Position numbers and translations under genes: made by a program
Origin: Micromonospora sp. MA102
GTDB taxonomy: Bacteria; Actinomycetota; Actinomycetes; Mycobacteriales; Micromonosporaceae
Assembly (NCBI RefSeq): GCF_025460765.1
Contig: NZ_JAMWEG010000012.1
Span: forward strand, 1-64,000
DNA: 64,000 nucleotides
Reading direction: 5' to 3'
Notes under the pieces: model-generated
The model's database searches: none
What the model saw: only the letters and a program-made list of their open reading frames with translations
What the model was told of the DNA's origin: nothing
In this document: one piece after another, positions 57,825 to 64,000 of the stretch
Layout: each line of letters starts with the position of its first letter
Position numbering within the stretch: position 1 is the stretch's first letter

Positions 57825-57858
57825 CGATCCACATCGCTGATCGTGGGAGAGGGGACCG

Positions 57859-58416
57859 ATGTCCTTGACGTTCACCGCCGCCCGGTGGCGCGCCCTCGCG
57901 CTGCTCACGGTTGCCGCCGTCGCCGGGGCGCTGACCGGAGTGCAGCCCGCGCAGGCCGCCCGGCCGGGCTTCCGCATGCCGTTCCTGTGCGGCCAGACCT
58001 GGCAGGGCAACAACTGGAACGGGCACAGCCCGGCACACTCCATCGACTGGAACCACTATGACGCCAACGGCAGCCCCGACGACCTGGGCCGTCGGGTGGT
58101 CGCCAGTGCCGGCGGCACGGTGCTGGAGTCGTATTACTCGACCACCACCGGCTACGGGAACACCATCGTCATCGGGCACGGTGACGGCTGGCGCACCCGG
58201 TACGCCCACCTCAGCGAACGGCTGGTCGCCAAGGGCGACACCGTGAACCAGGGCACCGTCATCGGCAAGGTCGGCGCCACGTCGGCGAAGTACGACCTCA
58301 GCCCGCACCTGCACTACGAGCAGATCCACGACGGCAGCGTCGTCGTCTCGGTCGTCCAGGGTGTCACCTGGTCCGACTACCTCAAGCGCAACCAGACCAG
58401 CACCAACAACTGCTGA
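57859..58416 (+). CDS. Secreted M23-family metallopeptidase
   Basis: The 185-residue protein has a Sec signal peptide to about residue 34 ('VQPAQAARP'). The mature domain is the LytM/M23 fold: 'SPAHSIDW' with His60 and Asp63, 'GNTIVIGHGDGWRTRYAHLSERLVAKGDTVNQGTVIGKVGATS' and 'SPHLHYEQ' with His150 and His152, the zinc and catalytic residues of peptidoglycan endopeptidases. The protein resembles short actinomycete M23 proteins whose N-terminus carries 'FRMPFLCGQTWQGNNWNGH'. ATG 57859 follows GGGAGAGGGG. It converges with the hypothetical gene, four bases apart at the stops. Confidence 0.9.
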   Translation: MSLTFTAARWRALALLTVAAVAGALTGVQPAQAARPGFRMPFLCGQTWQGNNWNGHSPAHSIDWNHYDANGSPDDLGRRVVASAGGTVLESYYSTTTGYGNTIVIGHGDGWRTRYAHLSERLVAKGDTVNQGTVIGKVGATSAKYDLSPHLHYEQIHDGSVVVSVVQGVTWSDYLKRNQTSTNNC

Positions 58417-58420
58417 GCGC

Positions 58421-59560
58421 TCAGGCGTCGGGCGGCCCGGAGCTGTCCGGGTCGCCCGACGGGGCCTCGCCCGACTGCGGCGGCGCCGGTCGCGGCCCGG
58501 GCGCGGGATGCGCGGTCGGCGGCAGGAAGGGTTCCAGCGGGGTGAACTGCTCCACCGGGGAGTCCGGCGGCCGGGGCGCCCGCCGCGCGCCTTTCGTGCG
58601 GGCCTCCCGCTGGCCCTGCTCGGCCGGGCGCCGCCCCGCGCCGTCCGCGCCGGCCTCCCGCTGACCCTGGTCGGCCGGGCGCCGCCCCGCCCCGCCCGCC
58701 CCGGCCTCCCGCTGGCGTGGCGGGTGCTCCTCCCGAAGCGCCTCCGGCATGCCGGTGCTCGGCGCGGCACCGTTCTCCGGCGCGTCCGCGGGGCGGCGCG
58801 CGCGCTGCTCCTCGGCGTACTCCGCGCGCCGGCGTTCGAGGTCGCGCTTCCACTCCAGGGCGATCCGCTTGTCCCAGTACGGCCGGAGCAGTTCGCGGAC
58901 CGGCTCGTCCAGGTGGACCGACACGTCCGGCTCGCAGGTGAACGTGACCTCGCCGCGCTCGTAACTCCAGGGGACGGCGTCGTCGCCGGCCATCGCGTCG
59001 TCCAGCGCGAGCGCGAACGCCCGGGGGCGGTCCGGCGGGACGTCCGCGGCGCACCGGACCGCGAGGCGCCGCAGCCGCTGCATGGCCTGCGGCTGGAACT
59101 GGTCGACGTACCAGCCGAACAGCTCCGGCCGCGCGGTGTTCGTGGTCCACGTGAAGGTGGTCTGGACGACGAAGTGGTAGACCTGCCCCTGCGCCGGCAC
59201 GCGCAGGGTCGGTGCCGCTCGCCGGTCGACGAGCGTCACGAATGGGGCCTCCACCTCGGCCCACCGCAACTGGTCCAGCACGGGCCGCGCCGCCACCCAC
59301 AACCGCTTCGCGACGCGCCACGTGGCCGCCCCGAGCTCCCGGGCCCGGGCGAGCCACGGCTCCCACCGGTCCCGCGCGGGCACCCGGACCGGTCCGCCCT
59401 CGACGCTCCGGCCGCGGCCGGACCCGGGGCTGCCGCCGCCCGTCTCGCCGTCGCGGGAGCCGCCGTCCTCGCCGTCGCGGGGGTCGCCGTCCTCGCCGTC
59501 GCGGGAGCCGGCATTCTTGCCGGCGTGGGAGCCGCCGTCCTCGCCGGGCGTCCCGGTCAT
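58421..59560 (-). CDS. Hypothetical protein with low-complexity N- and C-termini
   Basis: The 379-residue protein has three parts. Residues 1-60 are Gly/Asp/Glu-rich with repeats like 'DGEDGGSRDGE'. Residues 65-245 seem folded: 'RDRWEPWLARARELGAATWRVAKRLWVAARPVLDQLRWAEVEAPFVTLVDRRAAPTLRVPAQGQVYHFVVQTTFTWTT', 'GEVTFTCEPDVSVHLDEPVRELLRPYWDKRIALEWKRDLERRRAEYAEEQRARR'. Residues 250-379 are Arg/Gly/Pro-rich with about three copies of 'QREAGADGAGRRPAEQG'. I do not recognise the family; the folded part has no membrane helix or known motif. The highly charged, disordered ends suggest an interaction scaffold. ATG 59560 follows GGAGAGGGG. Confidence 0.6.
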   Translation of the reverse strand: MTGTPGEDGGSHAGKNAGSRDGEDGDPRDGEDGGSRDGETGGGSPGSGRGRSVEGGPVRVPARDRWEPWLARARELGAATWRVAKRLWVAARPVLDQLRWAEVEAPFVTLVDRRAAPTLRVPAQGQVYHFVVQTTFTWTTNTARPELFGWYVDQFQPQAMQRLRRLAVRCAADVPPDRPRAFALALDDAMAGDDAVPWSYERGEVTFTCEPDVSVHLDEPVRELLRPYWDKRIALEWKRDLERRRAEYAEEQRARRPADAPENGAAPSTGMPEALREEHPPRQREAGAGGAGRRPADQGQREAGADGAGRRPAEQGQREARTKGARRAPRPPDSPVEQFTPLEPFLPPTAHPAPGPRPAPPQSGEAPSGDPDSSGPPDA

Positions 59561-59921
59561 CGCACCCCTCTCCGGTCGAGCAGCCGCGCAGTCGCCCGGC
59601 CGCGCCGGTGCGGGGTCGGTGCGGCCGTTGGAGGGGTGTGCGGAGGTATCAGGCCGGCCCTCCGCCGTCCCACGCTAACAAGCCGACGCGGCGGCACACG
59701 GCAGCCGCGCGGCGCGCGCCGTCGCGGTGCTGGTGGACGTCACGATCGCTGACGGACAGGTGAGGGGACACGCCGACGAAACGGCACCCCAGCCGCCAAC
59801 GATCAAGGCTCCCGTAGCAGAAGGCGAGGGGATGGTGGGGGCTGTCCACAGGGGGATGGTTCTGCACAGGCGAGGGTTCGGGGTGTTGGGGGAGGCGGGG
59901 CGGGGGCGTCAGGGTCGGGGC
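59561..59921. other. 361-bp intergenic region
   Basis: No supportable gene lies here. On the minus strand TAGCGT at 59672-59677 could be the -10 box of the hypothetical gene. TGTCCACA at 59843-59850 looks like a DnaA box, but it is single and of weak match. The plus strand is open in one frame into the DUF559 gene, without a good start. Confidence 0.5.
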
Positions 59922-60880
59922 GTGAATGCGGTGCTTCGGGAATTGGTGGAGCGGGGCGGCGGCCTGGTGACCCGTGCGCTGGCTGAGCAGGTGGTGCCGG
60001 GGTGGACGCTGCGGCGGGCATGCGGCAGCGGTGACCTGGTGCGGGTGCTGCCCGAGGTGTTCGTGGCGGCGCACCTGCTGAACGGTCGTCCGGAACAGCG
60101 CAACCACGCGACCATCGCCCGACTCGACACCGCGGCGGGCTTCCGCGCGGCCCACCTGTGGGCCGGCGGGCGCGCCGCGGTCAGCCATCTCAGCGCGCTC
60201 GCGATCTGGGGAATGCGCCGGCCGCGGGCCGGTGACCTGGTGCATTTGAGCGCCCCGGCCGACGCGGGCCTCCGCAGCCGGCCCGGGGTGGCCGTGCACC
60301 GGCGCCGGGGCCTCCTCCTCGAGCCGCCGCACGTGGTGGTCCGGCGGGGCTTCACCGTGACCCGACTCGAACAGGCGCTCGTCGACTCATGGCTGATGCT
60401 GCCGCCCGGCGAGCGGCGAGCGCCGGTGATCCGGGCGGTCAACGACCGGCTCACCACCCCCGATCGGCTCGTGGAGGCCATGGGGGCCGCGCCCAAGCTG
60501 CCCGATCGGGCGGCGCTCCGCACGCTGCTGGTGCGGCTCGGCGAGGGCTGCCGCAGTCCGCTGGAGATCTGGGGACACGAACACGTCTTCACCGGCCGGG
60601 AATGCCGGCCTTCCACCGTCAGGCGCGGGTACGCGTCGGGCGCCGCACCATGTACCTGGACCTGTTCGCCGAGCGCGAGCGCGTCAACATCGAACTCGAC
60701 GGCGCCACCACGCACGGCGACCCGCGGGAGCGGGAGATCGACCTGCGCCGGGACGCCCGGCTGGCGACCGTGGGCATCCTGGTGGTCCGCTTCGCCCACC
60801 GTCGCCTGGTGCACGAGCCCGACCAGGTACGCCGGGAAACCCTGGCCATCGTCACTCGCCGGTCGGCCCCGACCGGCTGA
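59922..60880 (+). pseudogene. AbiEi-like/DUF559 endonuclease-fold gene with a frameshift
   Basis: The first frame runs from GTG 59922 with 'LRELVERGGGLVTRALAEQVVPGWTLRRACGSGDLVRVLPEVFVAAHL', an AbiEi-type winged helix, to 'GCRSPLEIWGHEHVFTG'. The expected continuation 'PGMPAFHRQARVRVGRRTMYLDLFAERERVNIELDGATTHGDPREREIDLRRDARLATVGILVVRFAHRRLVHEPDQVRRETLAIV' is in another frame, so about one base is missing near 60592-60597. The continuation holds the DUF559 (Vsr-like) nuclease residues 'IELDG' and the following Asp/Lys-rich helix. The undamaged product would be about 319 residues. Such proteins are common and duplicated in actinomycetes, function unknown. Real decay and a sequencing indel are both possible. 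Confidence 0.78.
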
Positions 60881-61002
60881 GCCGCGACCCGGAGCTCGGC
60901 ATCGACACATGATGATTTGTGGATGTTCGGCTGGTGTCGACGGTCCACTCGGCCTGGTCGGATGGCAGGACGGACATTGCCGTTCGACACACAGGAGGGA
61001 CC

Positions 61003-63930
61003 GTGCGCACACCATCGCGTGCGACGACGGGGGCCACCGCGCTGCTACTCGCGGCCGGAATGGTCCTGACCGCGGGAGCCGGCGGTCAGGCGGCGCCCCG
61101 GGACGAGACCCCGACCCAGGCGCAGCCCGGCAACCTGCCGGGTGACCGCCACGACAGCAGGACCACGGACAACCGGAAGGGGCGGACCGCTCCCGACGCG
61201 CGGCAGCGGGACCGGGTCGCGGCGCTCGGTGCGCGCGTCCGCTGGACCGACTTCGGCACCCCCGCCACCCTGACCTCGACCGATCGGCCCCTCGCCGCCG
61301 GCCTGCCCACCGATCCGGCCGCCGCGGCGCGGGCCTACGTGGCCGCGAACCGGGACGTGCTGGGGCTGACCGAGGCGGGCGCCGCCGCGCTGGAGCAGTT
61401 GACCGTCGCGCCGATGGGGGACGGCGCCACCGTGCTGTTCCGGCAGCGCTTCGGGGAGCTGCCCGCCGCGGTCGACGGCATGCTGGCCGTCGGCGTCCGA
61501 AACGGGCAGGTGTGGCACGTCAGCTCGTCCCTGGCCCGGGACGGCGGGGCTCCCGCTCCGGCCACGATCAGCGCCGACGAGGCGCGGCGGGCCGCCGCGG
61601 CCGACGCCGGCCTGACCGGGCCGACGGTGCTGCGTACTTCGCTGGTCGCGGTGCCGACCGCGGACCGGGGGCCGCGGGCGGCGTACGAGGTGGTTCTCGG
61701 CGCGGACGTCACCGGCGCGGACCCGGCGGCCTTCGCCACCTACGTGGACGCCCGCGACGGCAGCGTGCTGGTCCGCGAGGACCTGGTCGACCACGACGTG
61801 GACAACCCGTCGTGGGAGGTCTTCCCGAACTCCCCGTCGGTCGACAAGTCCTCCACCGACACCCGCGTGCGCTGGTGCGCGCAGCCCGCCGCGGGTTGCG
61901 CCGAGGTGGTCGGCGTGCCCGGGCACCCGGCGTGGGACGTGGACCCGGCCACCGGGGCGTCCACCACCACGACGAACGGCAACAACGCGATCGCCGTGCA
62001 GAACTGGTTCAGCAACGACCCGTTCAGCGTGGGCACCGAGACGGCCACGCCGCGCCCCGACCGGAACTACGCGTACCCGTGGACCAACCAGTGGTACGAG
62101 CAGAAGTGCAGCCCGGACACCTTCACCTCGCCGCAGGCCAACGACATCGACGCGGCCCGGGCGAACCTGTTCGCGATGCACAACCGGATGCACGACTGGT
62201 CGTACCACCTGGGCTTCACCGAGGCGACCTGGAACATGCAGCGGGACAACCTCGGCCTCGGCGGGTCGGCCAACGACCCGGAGCAGGGCAACGCCCAGGC
62301 CGGCGGCGTCAGCGGCGGCCCGCCGACCTTCGCCGCCCGCAACAACGCCAACCAGATCACCCCGCCGGACGGCATCGCCCCGACCACCAACATGTACCTG
62401 TGGCAGCCGAGCGCCGGCTCGTTCTACCCGCCCTGCGTGGACGGCGACTTCGACATGTCGGTCATCGCCCACGAGTACGGCCACGCGATCAGCGGCCGCA
62501 TGATCGCCGGACCGAGCGCCGGGGTGAGCTCACCGCAGGGGATGAGCGAGAGCTGGTCGGACCAGCTCGCCATGGAATACCTCTACGAGCACGGGTACGC
62601 GGCGCCGGGCCGGCGCGGCTTCACCATCGGCGAGTACACCACCGGCGACCCGCGGGCCGGCATCCGCAACTACAACATGAGCGACAGCCCGCTCAACTAC
62701 AGCGCGATCGACTACGACTTCGTCGGCCTCCAGGTGCACGCCTCCGGTGAGGTCTGGAGCGCCACCAACGTCGACATCCGGGCGGCCATGATGCGCCGCT
62801 ACGGCGCCGGGAACGCGGCCCTGCAGAAGTCCTGCGCCACGGGTGCGACGCCGGTGACGGCGTGCCCGGGCAACCGGCGGTGGATCCAGCTCGTCTTCGA
62901 CTCGTTCCTGCTCATGGCGGTCAGCCAGGTCAGCATGGTCGACGCCCGGGACGCCATGCTCGCGGCCGACCGGATCCGCTTCGGCGGGGCCAACCAGGAC
63001 CTGCTCTGGAACGCCTTCGCCGGCCGGGGCCTCGGTGAGGCGGCGGCCAGCGCCGGCAACGCCGACGCCGACCCGACGCCCGGCTTCACCTCGCCGCACG
63101 CGAACGAGGCGGTGCTGCGCTTCCGGCCGGTGGACGATGAGGTCGTGCCGGGGGCGCAGCTGTTCGTCGGCCGCTACCAGGCGCGGGCGGTTGCGGTCGC
63201 GGACACCGACGCGGCGACCCCGCTGACCGACGAGGTGCGCCTCGTTCCCGGCACGTACGAGTTCGTCGTCCGGGCGCCGGGCTACGGGCACGTCCGGGTC
63301 GGCCCGGTGACCGTGAAGGCCGGCCAGGTCCGCGACCTGCCGGTCAAGCTGCGCCGCAACCTCGCCTCGACGGCCGCCGGCGCCACTGTCGACGGGGACG
63401 GCATCAACCTGGCGCGGATCGCCGACGACGACGAGGCCACCAACTGGGCCTCGCTGGGCGCACCAGTCGCCGGCCGGCAGGTCACCGTCGACCTGGCCGG
63501 CGGCACCCAGCAGGTGCGCCGGGTGCAGGTCAGCGCCATGCTGCGGCCGCCGGTCGCCGACGACCCGGACGCCGGCACGCAGAGCCGGTTCTCCGCGCTG
63601 CGGCAGTTCCGGGTGCTGGCGTGCGAAGCGAGGAAGGCGGTGAGCTGTGCCGACCCCGCCGACTTCCGGGTGGTTTACACGAGCCCGGCGGACGCCTTCC
63701 CGTCGGTGGCGCCCCGGCCCCGGGCGCCCGAGCTGATCATGCGGTCGTTCGACATCCCGCGGACGAAGGCGACGCACCTGCGCGTCGAGGTGCTGACCAA
63801 CCAGTGCACCGGCGCGCCGGCGTACGCCGGTGAGCAGGACGCCGACCCCCGGGCGGCGACCGACTGCGCCACCGCCAGCCCGCAGGCGCAGAACGTGCGG
63901 ATCGCCGAGTTCCAGGCGTTCGCCCAGTAG
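61003..63930 (+). CDS. Secreted M36 (fungalysin) metalloprotease
   Basis: The 975-residue protein has a Sec signal (to about residue 28), a propeptide with FTP-like segments ('YVAANRDVLGLTEAGAAALEQLTVAPMGDGATVLFRQRFGELPAAVDGMLAVGVRNGQVWHVSSSL'), then the catalytic domain. The zinc helix is HEYGH at residues 490-494 ('VIAHEYGHAISGRMI') and the third ligand Glu lies in 'MSESWSDQLAMEY'. The C-terminal 250 residues contain a beta domain ('GTYEFVVRAPGYGHVRVGPVTV') and a discoidin-like fold ('DGINLARIADDDEATNWASLGAPVAGRQVTVDLAG'). The enzyme digests proteins outside the cell and is usually made as an inactive precursor. GTG 61003 follows GGAGGGA and begins at the basic signal start. Confidence 0.9.
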   Translation: MRTPSRATTGATALLLAAGMVLTAGAGGQAAPRDETPTQAQPGNLPGDRHDSRTTDNRKGRTAPDARQRDRVAALGARVRWTDFGTPATLTSTDRPLAAGLPTDPAAAARAYVAANRDVLGLTEAGAAALEQLTVAPMGDGATVLFRQRFGELPAAVDGMLAVGVRNGQVWHVSSSLARDGGAPAPATISADEARRAAAADAGLTGPTVLRTSLVAVPTADRGPRAAYEVVLGADVTGADPAAFATYVDARDGSVLVREDLVDHDVDNPSWEVFPNSPSVDKSSTDTRVRWCAQPAAGCAEVVGVPGHPAWDVDPATGASTTTTNGNNAIAVQNWFSNDPFSVGTETATPRPDRNYAYPWTNQWYEQKCSPDTFTSPQANDIDAARANLFAMHNRMHDWSYHLGFTEATWNMQRDNLGLGGSANDPEQGNAQAGGVSGGPPTFAARNNANQITPPDGIAPTTNMYLWQPSAGSFYPPCVDGDFDMSVIAHEYGHAISGRMIAGPSAGVSSPQGMSESWSDQLAMEYLYEHGYAAPGRRGFTIGEYTTGDPRAGIRNYNMSDSPLNYSAIDYDFVGLQVHASGEVWSATNVDIRAAMMRRYGAGNAALQKSCATGATPVTACPGNRRWIQLVFDSFLLMAVSQVSMVDARDAMLAADRIRFGGANQDLLWNAFAGRGLGEAAASAGNADADPTPGFTSPHANEAVLRFRPVDDEVVPGAQLFVGRYQARAVAVADTDAATPLTDEVRLVPGTYEFVVRAPGYGHVRVGPVTVKAGQVRDLPVKLRRNLASTAAGATVDGDGINLARIADDDEATNWASLGAPVAGRQVTVDLAGGTQQVRRVQVSAMLRPPVADDPDAGTQSRFSALRQFRVLACEARKAVSCADPADFRVVYTSPADAFPSVAPRPRAPELIMRSFDIPRTKATHLRVEVLTNQCTGAPAYAGEQDADPRAATDCATASPQAQNVRIAEFQAFAQ

Positions 63931-63938
63931 GTGAGGCG

Positions 63939-63967
63939 GGTGCGGGCGGGTCGCGCCCGCCCGCACC
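63939..63967 (+). terminator. Terminator after the M36 protease gene
   Basis: A 12-bp perfect stem (GGTGCGGGCGGG at 63939-63950, complement at 63956-63967) with a 5-nt loop, followed by CTTGCC, begins eight bases past the stop codon. The remaining 33 bases of the window show nothing identifiable. Confidence 0.8.
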
Positions 63968-64000
63968 CCTTGCCATGCATCGTCAGTCATCACTACATTG

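Noticed and set aside
59843..59850. DnaA-box-like TGTCCACA as part of a replication origin
   Set aside because: A single weak match without other boxes, an AT-rich unwinding region, or dnaA/dnaN genes.

Overview
The window is GC-rich DNA (roughly 70% or more by eye) with strong G/C third-position bias, many GTG and some TTG starts, leaderless genes, twin-arginine and lipoprotein exports, and actinobacterial families such as an ECF42-type sigma factor with a DGPF partner, a SAM-IV riboswitch and an AbiEi/DUF559-type endonuclease. This fits a filamentous actinomycete, most likely Micromonosporaceae (Micromonospora or a relative). The genus is inferred from overall character; there is no rRNA in the window. 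I saw no tRNA, rRNA, CRISPR array, insertion sequence or prophage, so it reads as chromosomal DNA with many small functional modules.

Layout. 1-3.2 kb: a two-domain TcmI-type polyketide cyclase (perhaps the edge of a type II PKS cluster to the left), membrane proteins and a DODA-type dioxygenase. 3.2-8.5 kb: a CopB-type metal ATPase behind a CsoR-like operator, then a leaderless molybdate operon (regulator-modA-modB-modC). 8.9-17.4 kb: a sulfatase-like/CDP-alcohol phosphotransferase pair divergent from a tightly coupled seven-gene run (BchC-like dehydrogenase, PTPS-fold protein with a degraded active site, glycosyltransferase, methyltransferase, UPF0104 membrane protein, GTP cyclohydrolase II, RibD-type reductase). 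This is the best candidate for an undescribed pathway. 17.5-21.6 kb: a FUSC protein and an amino-acid ABC transporter preceded by a 43-residue leader peptide and a SAM-IV riboswitch. 21.6-27 kb: an FAD amine oxidase-like protein, a PIG-V-like mannosyltransferase, and a PadR/acyl-CoA dehydrogenase operon with a 26-bp perfect operator.

27-35.7 kb: a secreted repeat protein, an acetyltransferase, a Phd-like protein, glucose-6-phosphate isomerase, an ABC exporter, an aldo/keto reductase behind a MerR-type promoter, and a lipoprotein. 35.8-41.2 kb: several genes linked to NAD/ADP-ribose chemistry (RNA 2'-phosphotransferase, NUDIX hydrolase, NADAR protein), a sulfite-oxidase-like molybdoenzyme and an ArsR/SRPBCC pair. 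Two palindromic elements overlap stop codons in convergent gaps here. 41.2-46.7 kb: two secreted cell-wall hydrolases, a flavin amine oxidase, and the DGPF/ECF42/SMP-30 operon whose sigma gene is frameshifted.

46.9-52.6 kb: a complete branched-chain-amino-acid-type ABC operon (livG-F-H-M-K order) followed by a TetR regulator. 52.6-57.7 kb: a MarR regulator divergent from an ABC exporter, then a 913-residue SF1 helicase with a C-terminal nuclease-like domain that has lost catalytic residues. 57.9-63.9 kb: an M23 peptidase, a low-complexity hypothetical protein, a frameshifted DUF559 endonuclease gene, and a large secreted M36 metalloprotease ending in a strong hairpin.

Functional links. The molybdate importer could supply molybdenum for the sulfite-oxidase-like enzyme at 36.4-37.7 kb. 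The NADAR protein belongs to a family that includes riboflavin-pathway N-glycosidases and might relate to the GTP cyclohydrolase II/reductase pair 22 kb away; that link is speculative. The two frameshifts could be real decay or sequencing indels; the sequence alone cannot decide.
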